Assembly: GCA_014338405.1 (NCBI GenBank)
Contig: JTDE01000739.1
Location: 29,453 to 93,452, forward strand
Source: Paragonimus skrjabini miyazakii
Lineage: Eukaryota > Platyhelminthes > Trematoda > Plagiorchiida > Troglotrematidae
Length of the DNA: 64,000 nucleotides
Direction: 5' to 3'
The notes beneath the pieces are model-generated. The model was not told the origin of the DNA, did no database searches, and was given only the letters and a program-made list of their open reading frames with translations. Position 1 is the stretch's first letter. The number at the start of each line of letters is the position of its first letter. Below are positions 1 to 11,804 of this stretch, in pieces. The translations under genes were made by a program, and so were the position numbers.

Positions 1-225
1 CGAATTATCATATGGGAACGCTCAACCACTTTCGCTTGTGAGTAATGAACAGGTTGCCCGATCGTCTCGAAATGGAGACACAGTAACTGTCTGTTAACTC
101 CAATCGGTAACTCCGCGATTAGGACTTCCTAGACAGGTCGAAATCTCCGATCTCATTAAACCTGCTAGGCGATATTTTAGATTACTGATGAGTTCCCATA
201 TGATAATTCGATCGTGCCTTACGTG

Positions 226-300
226 AGGTCAATGGCACAGTGGTAAACACGGTTGCTTCATGAACAGCATGTCCGTGGTTCAAGTCCAGGCAGTGGCGAT
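226..300 (+). promoter_or_regulatory. tRNA-like Pol III type 2 promoter of a SINE
   Basis: TGGCACAGTGG at 233-243 fits the A-box consensus at every fixed position, and GGTTCAAGTCC at 277-287 fits the B box. They lie 33 bp apart, as in tRNA genes. No cloverleaf acceptor stem is evident, so this is a tRNA-derived head rather than a tRNA gene. It would drive Pol III transcription through the ribozyme just downstream. The copy on the - strand at about 50308-50235 has one A-box mismatch and a degraded B box. Confidence 0.7.
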
Positions 301-306
301 GGTGTG

Positions 307-349
307 CACTACTGACGAGTTCTAATGAGAGCGAAACTCGAGTCTAGTG
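307..349 (+). ncRNA. Type I hammerhead self-cleaving ribozyme
   Basis: Every conserved core element is present in order. Stem I strand CACTA (307-311) is followed by core CTGACGA (312-318). Stem II GTTCT/AGAGC (319-323 with 328-332) closes loop AATG. Core GAA (333-335) leads into the 8-nt stem III region ACTCGAGT (336-343), the cleavage-site base C344, and stem I return TAGTG (345-349), which pairs perfectly with 307-311. Cleavage is predicted between 344 and 345. Stem III can form only about 2 bp with a 4-nt loop, or a longer palindromic helix between two molecules. Such minimal stem III is the known hallmark of retroposon hammerheads (schistosome Sm-alpha type), which act best as dimers. 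Activity is inferred, not shown. Confidence 0.85.
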
Positions 350-462
350 TTTCTTTTCGAATGGGGCCGACTGGATAGTCTATGGGAATGCGACGGCTGC
401 GATCAATTGTGGGTGATGTTCAAATTGAAATAAAACCAAATCCCCGACTACTCATCAGTAAT

Positions 463-3400
463 ATTGTAATAGGTTGGTGTTTGTGAATCCTCAAACGTTG
501 AAAAGTACACTGTGTTAGCCTCACATATCAGTTCCATCAACGCTCTCTAATAAACAGTTGAGATCATACAACATGGGAAACAACCTGGTTCAGTTTTGCG
601 TGATCATTAGATTACTCAGTTGTGTTCAGAAAAAAGGCTATAAGGGAGAGGTAATGCCTTGGATGTGTACGTCCAGCACATGGTTTATGATGCTGCATAC
701 TAAGGTTTAATCCATACAACGTATATTCAACCTATACACATAACATCACTGTCTCTGGCCCCAGTTGCAACAATCGATCGGACGCGCGTTCTAAAACCTT
801 TTGATTACCGCCCACTGTTGTCTCTACAATTTGGCTACCGCATTACGAGTGCTGAGTTAACATAGCATGGCGGCCCGGACTCCGTCTGTTTGTATGCGTG
901 CGCGAGCGAGCGCCGGTGCGCACATGCGCGCTTGAGAGAGGCGGATGTTTATCAGCTCCGCCGACGGATACATAAAACTTTCACTCTAACCGGTCTCACT
1001 CAATGAGTTTGGTGAGGCGAGCGTTGGTGTGTCCTAATGTCGACAGTTTCAAGTCACAGCACGGACAAACCGCTCGGTTCGGTTCCAAATTGTCCGAGTT
1101 TGTTTGTGTCAGTTAAGCATGAACTCCTTGCACATGTGCAACTACTCGGCCACATCCGAGAACCGTGAAGAAGTGTGTTTGACTCCAGTCTCATTTACTG
1201 GTTTCATGTTGCGTTTGCACGTCTGTGTTTATATGTACGTACGTATGTGCTTGCCTACATACAGACTTCCAAGAACTTGTATTGTTTTCAAGCAAACCTG
1301 ATCTGCGTCCGTATGTGAGCTCTGGTCTTTGACCCGTTCCACAATCAAGCCCCACTGTTCGACACTATCGCATACGTGTAAAGGCTTCCACACTGAGTGC
1401 GATCCAATCACTCACTCACAAACACACGCGGTCGCACTGACCATTGATCTCCAGCTTGGCCTCGATCCAACTTGTCCGAATAAAATTTCGATCGAATGTT
1501 TAGTTGCTTACTTTTGAACCACTGCGTCCAGTTTCATTGTGATCAAACCGAATTGCAGCATGGAGTCAGTTAGCGACCGTCGTGACGATGACGACATTCG
1601 TGCCGATGATGAAGGCGGCTAAACTCTCTCCCTCTGAATTCAGTACGAAGTGCTACTCTACACGCCACTGCACACATACACACACGTGCATAGTGTGCAT
1701 ATTGTCTTGACGATTGGCGTGAGAGTACTACGCGTCTAGGTTGCACACGTTCGTATACACATCCTAGTGATCAGTATCACTATTTCGACCGTATGTACAA
1801 CCCATCACACAGCTAAGCGTCCTCATTTGGAACTGTCCTCATATGAATTGTGTACAGATAAACAATTGTATCGCCTGATTATGGCTCCTATCGTCTCGGT
1901 CGGTTCTAGTTTGATGGTCACTTCAACGACACATTTACAATAGGTGATTTAAACATTTCAGTCGAACAGACGAGGCACTTCTCAGCCAGCTCACCATCTC
2001 AACTACCGATCGGTTAACATACAACTGGCTCAGTTCAACACAGTCCAATACTATCAGAGGAAATTCGTCTTGAATCGATAATGAATTCAATTTGAATACT
2101 TCGGCTGGTATTGCTCAATCAACTGACTGATCGATGAAACCGATTGGTTAAATCTCGCTACTATGACACTGGTTTCAACTAGAATCAGTCGTTCATTTTA
2201 CAACCACTAGCTAAAGGCAGTTTAAAAAACCTGTTATTGTAATGATCAACTACCGTTCTAGTGTGAGCACGGCTTGCTAGTGAGATTTACTGCGATATGC
2301 ACAACTCCATAATGCCGTGACACTGTCGAGCAAACAGGTAGTTTACTTGCAAACACATGGTTCCTCTTTGTCTGTTTGTATGCCTAATCCTGATTGCCCA
2401 TAATTATCTGAACGCATACTCACACGATTTAATTGCACTGCCCTCGATCGAACGCAACCGATTTACTCACGTCTGAGCAGCAGTCAACTTTGCGGCACTG
2501 ATGGTCCCAATCCCACTGCTAATCGCCCCCTCGGCTAATTATGAGAAGAGGCCTAGCTTCCGGTCTTGGTTGGGATAACTGACAGTGGGTTATAATAGCT
2601 CACACGAGCAAGTCTATTCATGCACATGTGCGCTCATCTGACAATGTATGTATGCATAGAAGCGGTTGAGCAACCATTTATCTCAAACCGTTCTCCATAT
2701 GTCCCGCTCGTATGCTGTGAGACGATTTAATGCTGCTCATACAGTTGCCTCCACATCGGTCTGTTACTACAACGGACATCACATAGTTAAATGACAGCAA
2801 TTCTCTCGTCTGTGCTTAGAATAGCTGTTAACATACCGGTTGATCCCATTGTTAAACTGGATAGACACCAGTACCGCTTCGAACAGTCCCTTTGTTGTGT
2901 TCCATACCATAGTACTCAACCATCTTAAAATCGTTGCTTTCTTATTTCAGACAAAATCAAACCATGAGCAAATTCAGCACCGCATGGTTCACCGCTTCAG
3001 CTGACCATGCTTATCGTGTCACTTGGTACGGTTGTCAACACCTGTATCAGCTATCGCCAGTCCCTGTTAGGAGACGACAGTGTACTCGCTCTCAAACCGA
3101 ACAACTAACTCTCGTTGTCTGTCCAAGCGCAGCACTTGGGTCATGTGATAAGTTCACCTCAGTTGCGTGTGTGTAACCTTGTGTACAAAAGAACTGGCAT
3201 ATGTGTCGTTACTCACCGTTTCTGTTATGTTGGTGATATAAGTGCATGCATGCATACATACGTGTGTTAAAACACAAAGTTGTTTGCTGTCTGCAACAGG
3301 GCCAACCAGAAACGCGAGTTGAGTAGTAGACCAGCTGCTCACCCATCGGCCAGTTGACCGTTTATCCTTCGTTGGCTAAAGTACCGTTTGTTGTGGTTAC

Positions 3401-4459
3401 CACAATTCAACTTCCCCCCTTCGTTTAGGTGCTGGCGCATGTTATGTTGCTGGCGCTAGTGGTGGTAGTTACTGTCTGATTTTGCCTGTGCTCGGAACAA
3501 TTTGGACCGCTCATTTGTGACTACGCTTGTGATTGTGTACATATACAAGCAATGTACCAGTTGGTTCGAACGGTATTGTTTATTCATGCTCACGTGTGGT
3601 CGCACGTTGAAAGTCTGTAAGTGTGTGTTTGTGCATTCGTGAGTAAATGTATTGTACTGTGCGTTCCTATTCTAAAAAAAACCTGTCAATAATGCCGTGC
3701 AATCCAAGTCGTACAGTAATTACTGGGCAAATACAACCCAGATAGATGTCAATCAGCACGCATTACCTGATCGCCGCACACGACAACAAATCCGTGATGC
3801 ATATACTACGGAATCCTAACTGAGAATAGATCTGTTTGGAAAGTACTGAATCAGCTTGCGTAATACAGTCGTAAACGGACTCGAAACTACACACTGTACT
3901 TCAGACGCAAGTTCACACCCTCACCCGCAAAATCGTGGTGGCAGCTACTCTTCATCTCTTGGATTAATCGTGCAACTGAAACCTTCGCGATACACAACAT
4001 CTTATTTTTTCTAATGGTCATAGTTTTGGTTCCCCAAATGCTACCTATCTAGGATTACGTAATAAAAGGCTACAACCTCAGCGGTATGTTATACTGATTG
4101 TCTCGTTAACACTTGAACCTGGCTGTTTCATCCGTTCCATCATTTCTCCTATCCTAGCTTATGTACCATGACAGTTATACCTTTCCTAATATCCGAGATA
4201 TCAATGAGCACGTGTGTCCTATTGGTTGACATAATTGAGGTTGTAGTTACGTATGCATCATCGACAACGACTGGACTCAGAATGCAGAATATTTAATAAT
4301 AAGACTTAAATTTTTCTTAAAATTGTTTCGAGTAATCTGCATGTTGAGTTTATTCTTGACACTAAGTTGCCCGATAAGGAGTATGTGGTTGACTGTCCTA
4401 CTTACCATGTCGAACAGTGCTTCAGTTAGGTTGTATTAAATACGCTTCACGTCTCCAAC
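463..4459. other. No confirmed gene; region upstream of the homeobox gene
   Basis: I see no recognisable protein or complete RNA gene here. A CpG-rich patch lies at about 860-1040. A short ORF with a good start context (1560-1622, 20 codons, Asp-rich) ends in a stop without a usable splice donor. A strong acceptor-like site with pyrimidine tract and CAG at 2927-2950 is followed by ATG at 2954, but no convincing donor follows. Any of these could belong to the unresolved 5' end of the homeobox transcript, but the sequence does not decide it. Confidence 0.4.
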
Positions 4460-5318
4460 GTGCATAGTGCTGCTTAGGAACTGGGACGGTTCCACCCATA
4501 CATTCTTCATTGCAGACTATCCGCTTGAAATCGTGAACCGTTTTACATATTTCGGTCCATCATCTCCTTGGATGGTAATATTGCTGATAAGATGGCGGGG
4601 ATAGCAAAGGCTAGTGCTACTTTTGCCAACCCTCGTCATCAGTGGTGTCGAAAAGACGTCCAACGGCCGTTCATAGAAAAACTGTATAATGTTTCCATGC
4701 GTTCTGTTTTGCACTATGGTTCGGAACTGTCGCCTGTTCACAATGAAGAGATCAACCGATTCACGGTGTTCGACCATCGTTGTCCCTGTCAATTGGCCCA
4801 TTTCGAACGGAATGATTGCGTGAGCAATATGGCCAATCGCCAGTGCGTAATTCGGAACGCCCGGAATACGCAATCGACTGATCAATTAACTGGGTCGAAA
4901 AGGCTGCATTGGTTGGATCACGTAATCCGCATTTCAGTCGAGTGTTTTCCGCACCGGACATTGTATACGGGGACCATCAACAGTTGGATGGAACCACGTT
5001 GTGATCACGCAACGACGGGAGCACGAAGCGTGAAAACCTTAACTGTTCCGATAATTAAGTGGATGGGTGTCGCCTGTTCGGTTAGGGATTTCATGATCAC
5101 TCAAATCGTTGGTTGTAAACGTTACCCGATTAGGCAGTATGTAACAGTCAATGGCGCACTCACATTTATACCATGTCTAGTTCTTCTATTCAGACTTCAT
5201 TTATCAGTTTTTAACACGTTCATACACTTTTCTTCCTTTAGAATATTCCACTTTATTGTTTAGGTGAATGCTGGTCCGAGCTACAGTACCTTCTGTTTAG
5301 TTTCATGACCGTTATGAA
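4460..5318 (+). pseudogene. LINE reverse-transcriptase ORF, C-terminal remnant (copy 1)
   Basis: Conceptual translation shows the C-terminal part of a non-LTR retrotransposon ORF2. A stretch like EIVNRFTYFG at about 4524-4553 is followed, after a frame change, by SLDGNIADKMAGIAKASATFA, then VLHYGSE and RLHWLDHVIRI. This order (VxRFTYLG, DGxIxxEIxxRIAKA, VLLYGSE, LRWLGHVxRM) is the usual 3' region of RTE/CR1-like elements found in flatworms. The frame is open from 4568 to 5263, but the start is frameshifted and no RT catalytic domain is present, so it is dead. From 4720 on it is nearly identical to 10391-10989. Confidence 0.75.
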
Positions 5319-7544
5319 TTAGTAAATCCCGAGTGGTGTAACTTTGTCAGCTTGATCAAAATACTGTCTCAACACGTCGAGCTTTAGTTTCAGTTGTTGA
5401 GGCTGTAACAGAGCGGTCGATTACTCACGGTTATCCTTCTGTTCGTAATTAACAGTGTTTTGCTTCGTTATCCTATTGAATGTTGTTATAAGTTTACGTT
5501 TGGTTATTTCACTGTCTTGTTCATTTCTTCGGATGCAAAATTGCTTTCATGTGGTGTTGCAGTCAGCCACACAAACCACATATTTATATTTGCATTCTTA
5601 CCCTAGCGAATGCTGAGTAGTAGTGATAAGGGTGTTTTATCATAGGCGCACATATCCGGTTCAGTGATCTTCCCAGACGATGTACTTTTCAGTGATCCTA
5701 GGCCAACATGCGGGTAAATCTAAGTGTGCGTGTCGGGCTGTCGTTTTACCTCGCCTACGTTTCTACGGTGCTGCTCCACCCAGCACCCACTCACTCACGC
5801 AGATTCAGTTTAGTCCGACAGGATTTCCGCTCGAGATTGACCTTGGGTCTAGTCGCACACACGAGGACTGTAACTTGTGGAATGCGTTCCTTGAGCGAGC
5901 TGCTGATGTCTGTGCAGATGAGTCTGACAGAACGACAATCAGAGCACCTGGGGCGTGCTATTTGTACGTGTTCCGGACCCAATGTGGAGTGGTGCTAGTG
6001 AGTCATCCACTGTTCGTTGCAGCTGCTGACTTTAGCCCACCCATCTGGCCTACCCCCTATCTTCCGTAGGCCACTGCCATCGATGACCCCGACGGATGCC
6101 CTACTCTTCTTGCTCGCTCGCTCGCCTGCTCCGCACCATGCGTGCACTTGGTGTGCCGTGGACCGCCTACATAAGAGGGACCATAAACGTCTGCGCTTCC
6201 ATATAAACACACACATTTGTGTGTGCTTTTGAGGCAGAGATGGCACCGTGATGAATTGAAGACGTTTAGGGTGGGATGACATGGGCATTGCTGCACGAAC
6301 AAAGCGTCATGTGTTTTAACAATCGACTTCTTCCATTTGCTTTCCAATCACACATGACCCGATGGGACTTAGACTAGCTGGTACTGTTGGGCGATAATTG
6401 GAATTCGCCGATAACGATAGAGATTTGTGTTTGACCGATCTCCATTCTGTTATCCAACTAGGCCTTGACCATGTACCAAGATATTACATAAGACTGATGC
6501 GGAAGCCCATTCACTCAGCCCCTGGGTTACGCAGCCTTACATTTGCTGAATAAAATGCAAATGATCGTGGTCCATAACGTCTTTGTGGATTGATCAATGC
6601 CGATGTAACACATCAACTCGGTTGTGTCACGCGGAGTTTGTATTTCAGTTTATATATATTCCAACTGGTACGTGAGATCCTTTCATTTGAGTTATTTGTC
6701 CTGTCGATGTTATCACGTGGAACATAAGCTTAAGGTGTACAGTTTCAAGTTGATACACTTATCGGATGCGCCATCAAATCCACACCAAAAACTCATCTTA
6801 TTGATAAAAGCAATCTCATTACAGAGTCTCTCGCTGAACTGTTGAAATCATTCTTAGGCGGTAGATAGAGCTTGGTTATTGTCGAGCTTTTTCATCTGTT
6901 ATGCTGCTTCATCGCTAAATTATTTACGATTTTAGGATCAATCATCTATTTTTATTCTACGTAACCCCATACGTCTTACAAGGTGCATTCTTTCCACATT
7001 CCTTTTTTATTCGTACACTTCCAGCTTATCTCGCTCAGCGAACACATTTTGTTGGAACATGCTGAGTTTTTTAATATAACAGATCATTCAAAATTGGATT
7101 CTAGATTGCATATGGTTTTACGTAACATTTTTGGTTGGTTTTCATTTCGGAATTTCTTTATCCTGACAAATCGACATGTATCGTTTGGTTGCTGATTACA
7201 CTGCTAGTTATTCCAACCATCACTCAAAGGAAAATCGACAATCCCTTTATGGTTTGTGATCACAAAGTTATGAAGATTTCTGATTGGTTCGTGGTTTTTT
7301 CGTCTCGGAATAGTCGAATAATGAAACCCGTGTTTGGTCAGGCGCTTCTGATAACACTAACAGGTAAGTAGCGATGAGGTCTGGAACCGGAGATTTGATG
7401 TAGAAAGTCAGACTAAGTCATTCACTCAGCCATTAAGGATAAGTAGACGTAGTCTGCTACACCAAAGAGTATTTATCAATACAGCGGCTAACTGCCGTAA
7501 TATTTGAGGTGGACAAACATCTACCGTTACCAGTAGTTTGCCCA
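5319..7544. other. Gene-free stretch
   Basis: No coding exon, RNA gene or mobile element could be recognised. Several overlapping ORFs of up to 129 codons at 5680-6350 are open in more than one frame on both strands and match no family I know. The stretch is most likely non-coding upstream or intronic DNA of the homeobox locus. Confidence 0.4.
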
Positions 7545-7780
7545 TCTCAGGTCCGGGTTTCGCTCTGGGAGTGGGGATGTCGTGGCGCACCGCTTCGGTA
7601 GATGGACGCGCTAGGAGAGGTGGCAAATGATCGAGTTTTATGACGTGAATGTTGTAACTGAATTGCCTGTGATGTAACGACAGTTAATGAAACGGGACAA
7701 TGAAGCCAAAAAGAGATTCACTTGTCTCTCGCGTGCTATCTTCCTGTCACTTGCAACTGGGCTATCTTGTTGCAGCCTTT
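7545..7780 (+). repeat. Diverged copy of the LINE 3'-end/(ATG)n-tail repeat
   Basis: The order of blocks matches 57400-57630: a GGGTTTCG...GGGAGTGGGG segment, then TGACGTGAATGTTGT, a GGACAATGAAGCC-like block, and TCACTTGCAACTGGGCTAT-like sequence. It lacks the conserved 204-bp end with the ATG run. Alignment by eye suggests an old copy of the same family, probably a non-LTR retrotransposon 3' UTR. Confidence 0.45.
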
Positions 7781-10390
7781 CTGTTGACTGTGTTAACTTA
7801 AGCGTGTGATTTTAATGCAACAACCTTCACCTATCTTCCATCTTTGTCTTAAAACTAGGACCTATCAGTCGCACAGCAGCAGGTCGCACAGCAACTGAGT
7901 ACCACCATCCACCAGTGACGTACCAAAGTCATTGATGATATAACGATTGTGTAATGATTTTATGCACTTCTGTTACTGCTGATTCTAAGTGGTTTGAACA
8001 TAGGCCTTCTGTTTCCAAGACAGTTAAATGTCTGATGTCGTATGTAAAGCCTCAGCAGTTGGTTGTAATGATTATTCTGTACCCGGTTGTACTGTACGCT
8101 CGTTGTTTTCTCATGTCTTCTTGCAGAGGACTGGAGACTGTTATCAAGGTCTATGATCTCGTTCTTGTTCCTAGCGTCATTCTATACTCATGTTTGTGTT
8201 ACCATCCTTATCGAAACTATTGGGTGCAAACAAAGTTTCCTCTGTTGTAGGTACTGTCTTTCATTTAGATTTGTCCTGTTCTCTATCCTATCTATCTACT
8301 GGACGTTTGCTTGGTGCAGCAAACTGCCGTACGTTTATGTACAGTGGTCCCAGACCTTGTCAGATTTTTGATCAGCAAAGCCACCAGATTTACTGAGGTG
8401 GGACAGTTTCTTCTTTTAGTTTTCGACTCTGCACAAAATATCGGTTAATTATACTTTTCTAGTCTTGTCTGTTGATGCTAAAATTTCGTACTGTGAATGT
8501 CCAAAGTAACCGTGTAACATCTTTTAAGGGGACGAACTTAACGAGTATATGTACAGCGTTTACTCCAACGGTGAGTTCTGCCACCCCCATGCCCATATTC
8601 CTACCTGTCGTGCTGCCCCAGTCGACGTTATGATCGTTGGCCAATCAAATTGTTGTATGAGTTCACTGCAAAAGCGCACTTTAGGCTATTTAGTGTGTGT
8701 GAGTCCGAGCAGACTAAGGGACCGAGCCAATCAAATGGAAGGCGCAAGACTTCAAACGTATGTACATGCAAGGACCACACAGCACAACCGGGTGTGGGCG
8801 AAAAATCCGGATGAGTTGTGATTTACGGCCTCACACGCAGCAAGTGGCTAGTGAGAGTGCATTCAGACCGGTTCGTCGGCGCGACTTATTCTCGAGACGC
8901 GCCAGTCTTAAGCGCTGCCCTGTCAACGAATAAAATGAAATTGATGTTCATGTGTGTGACTGTGTGTGTATGCGTGCGTGAGTGAATGTACGAAGTGTTA
9001 CCGTGCTACTACGCACATATGAACGAAACCGCTCCTCAAGGAAAGAAGAATACTTTGCAGAAATCATAAAATTCTTCCTATCTGACGATGTGCTCTTGTT
9101 GGAGCTTGCTCCGCACTGCAACTGACCGCAATGAAAACGTTCACTTTAGGGAATCCAACCAGTTTGTTTTAATCAGTTGTCAACACTTTCAAACCACGGA
9201 ATTATCCAATAAATCGGCCGGTGTGCTTTATGTTGCTCGTCTAATCAGGAACCATTCTTAGACAAAAATGAAGGAATCATGATGCATTAGTTTACAAATG
9301 CATTCCAGATTAAACAAATTGAATAAAACGACGTTTCCCAGGCATAATCATTGCCATCATTCTTGTCGAAAGCAATGCACTAGTGATAGAGATATCAAAA
9401 TTTGGCTGTCATGTTACCATGAATAAAACAACTGCGACTCGTAGATAAAAACAAGAGGAGGAACTGGATTTAGCTGATAAAACTCTGTCTTCATTAACTC
9501 ATAGTGGCCGTGGGCCTGACCAAAATGTACTGTGGCTTGAGCAGCCGCTCACCAAGACAATGGCATGGAATAGCCTAGAAGAAGAGAACTTTACTGAAAG
9601 CAAATTGGTTGACCATTTTATGCCTTTTTCGAATGGGCTGGTGGCTCGAAATGATAGACAACTTGTTTGTATACAGGGCCTTACCATCTAGGTTTCTGAA
9701 TTTTCAAAGTTTTGCTGTGAGAACTCGCTCACTCTTTACCACCCGAAAGAGGTCTTTTAGCCTCCTAGTTATTTAGCCATATAAATACAAATATATAATG
9801 TTTGCAACATACACGTTACACTGTCATATGCTTGGGTGCAGTAAAAAAAAGAAACGTTGGTTTAAACACACGTTCTCAGAAGCGGAGTGCTTCTCGCTTA
9901 AATTTCGCGCCGCTTACGAAGGATCACCCAACCGCAAGTACCTACTATCCGTATGAGCCTAACCAGGAGGCCGGAAACCGCCGAATTAATGGCGGTGATA
10001 AAGACTTCATCCCAGAAATTCATATCACCAGCCTAACCCAAGTCACGCGAAAGGCACAAGGCGTGACAAGCGATGGGGTAGTCGTAGCCAATCGCATCTG
10101 AACCGCTGTGGTTTTCAGTGTGTGACCAACAGAATTATCAACATTTCTGACCTGCTTATTCCGAAAATGCATCGGAGAACTGTGACTTTGGGTTCGTGTA
10201 ATCTCAGGATTACACATTATTGCATATTCGGTGGTCCGCGTCCCACTGCAGAGCACGCATGGCGTACCGATGCCGATGGAACGAATAGGTGGTGCGAAGT
10301 TGCTCAAGTGACTTTGATCAACCAGCCAGTCGAAGTATCAGATTTGGAGACTACAGTGACGGAGCTCGTAACGAATGTTTTGCTGCACGA
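7781..10390. other. Gene-free stretch
   Basis: No recognisable exon. Short ORFs at 7954-8400, 8549-8821 and 9802-10100 overlap each other in different frames and show no known domain. Just before 10391 the frame reads NVLLHDSE, which may be a more diverged continuation of the LINE remnant that follows. Confidence 0.35.
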
Positions 10391-10989
10391 TTCGGAACTG
10401 TCGCCTGTTCACAATGAAGAGATCAACCGATTCACGGTGTTCGACCATCGTTGTCCCTGTCAATTGGCCCATTTCGAACGGAATGATTGCGTGAGCAATA
10501 TGGCCAATCGCCAGTGCGTAATTCGGAACGCCCGGAATACGCAATCGACTGATCAATTAACTGGGTCGAAAAGGCTGCATTGGTTGGATCACGTAATCCG
10601 CATTTCAGTCGAGTGTTTTCCGCACCGGACATTGTATACGGGGACCATCAACAGTTGGATGGAACCACGTTGTGATCACGCAACGACGGGAGCACGAAGC
10701 GTGAAAACCTTAACTGTTCCGATAATTAAGTGGATGGGTGTCGCCTGTTCGGTTAGGGATTTCATGATCACTCAAATCGTTGGTTGTAAACGTTACCCGA
10801 TTAGGCAGTATGTAACAGTCAATGGCGCACTCACATTTATACCATGTCTAGTTCTTCTATTCAGACTTCATTTATCAGTTTTTAACACGTTCATACACTT
10901 TTCTTCCTTTAGAATATTCCACTTTATTGTTTAGGTGAATGCTGGTCCGAGCTACAGTACTTTCTGTTTAGTTGCATGACCGTTATGAA
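10391..10989 (+). pseudogene. LINE ORF C-terminal remnant (copy 2), near-identical duplicate
   Basis: This is the same DNA as 4720-5318 at a constant offset of 5671 bp and in the same orientation. By eye I find only two substitutions in 599 bp (10961 and 10974). It encodes the same SELSPVHNEE...FHFIV frame of a LINE 3' ORF. The sequence upstream of 10391 differs from that upstream of 4720, so the identity has a sharp left edge. It is a dead fragment with neither endonuclease nor RT core. Confidence 0.75.
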
Positions 10990-11804
10990 GGAATGAGTAG
11001 ACTGTAGAAGATCTCGACGTGCTCGAACTCCTAAATTTTTAGCCACCACGTTTTGCAACCGATTTAGTCCGGGTGTGATTCTATACCTGCGATTTCTAGA
11101 CATATTCGGAGCAAGTTGTTGAAAGCAGTTATGATTCCATATGGGGAAGGCCTCCCCAGCCTTGCTGACACGAGCCCAGTAACACTTCACCCATCTCTGC
11201 CATTGATGCTGCGGCTTCGTGAAACAGCTACGTGAACTGAGACAACAACTTTCACAATTTTACTACTATGGCTACAGTTGGTATTGTTGTCACGGTCTTG
11301 ATATATCACACTTAGAAGTCTTAGTTTGCAGAACGGAATATATGGATTAACAAAGTAAGAACCTCTCAAAAATCTGTAGCTTCACTTAATTTGGTTATCA
11401 ACTATTTTGTGTGGCATTGATTTAAATTTGTTAATGTAGTGCAAACTACTAGTCTGTTGTGTTCGACTGGTTCCTCTGATATTAACGGATTTATTCCCAA
11501 TGTTCATACTGTACAAAGTTAGTTGTTGCTTATCATAGTATGTCGTACATGGGGTGCATACTTTTGGGTTACCAAGGCCAATGCAAGTACGTCTTGAACA
11601 GACTGAGTTAGAAGGCAATGAATATTTTTTTAGTTGGAAATCCACTGTGGATTAGGGAACATTGGCTGCTGATTTGTATTCACGATCCCTTTTATGAACA
11701 TACTGTAATAGAATTGCTAGATATTTGTGAACACATTCTACTCATGATTGAATTGCCTCATCAATGACCTACAAGTGATCACTTTTGTACTATTTCCTAT
11801 CCAG
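10990..11804. other. Sequence just upstream of the first recognised homeobox exon
   Basis: No gene is seen. The last ~35 bases form a pyrimidine-rich tract ending in CAG at 11802-11804, a splice acceptor for the exon that starts at 11805. An in-frame ATG at 11748 lies inside this presumed intron and is followed by hydrophobic, non-conserved codons; I do not take it as the true start. Confidence 0.5.

Larger units (their letters stand above)
1..462 (+). mobile_element. Foldback composite element, copy 1: SINE with hammerhead ribozyme as right arm
   Basis: The first 19 bases (1-19) are an exact inverted repeat of 192-210. Between them is a ~165-bp spacer (20-180) that recurs at about 50335-50495. 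From 192 rightwards comes a tRNA-like Pol III promoter (A box 233-243, B box 277-287), then a hammerhead ribozyme (307-349), then a tail. A 13-bp inverted repeat, 181-193 with 450-462, also brackets this right arm. The tail and the terminal motif near 441-462 reappear at 50560-50641. The natural reading is an element with two inverted SINE/ribozyme arms around a spacer, whose left arm is cut off by the window edge. The repeat relations are seen directly; the arm/spacer model is inference. Confidence 0.75.

Noticed and set aside
181..210. CTGATGAG at 185 as a ribozyme core
   Set aside because: No GAAA core or stem II follows at a suitable distance; the string belongs to the terminal inverted motif.
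1560..1622. 20-codon Asp-rich ORF with good start context, as first exon of the homeobox gene
   Set aside because: It ends in TAA with no usable GT donor before the stop in the phase 0 needed at 11805. It may be an upstream ORF or chance.
5680..6350. Overlapping ORFs of about 100-129 codons on both strands
   Set aside because: Open in several frames at once with no domain, codon bias or splice signals; likely low-stop composition.
11748..11804. ATG at 11748 as start codon of the homeobox protein
   Set aside because: The codons up to 11804 are hydrophobic and end in a classic pyrimidine tract plus CAG, so this is intron sequence before an acceptor.
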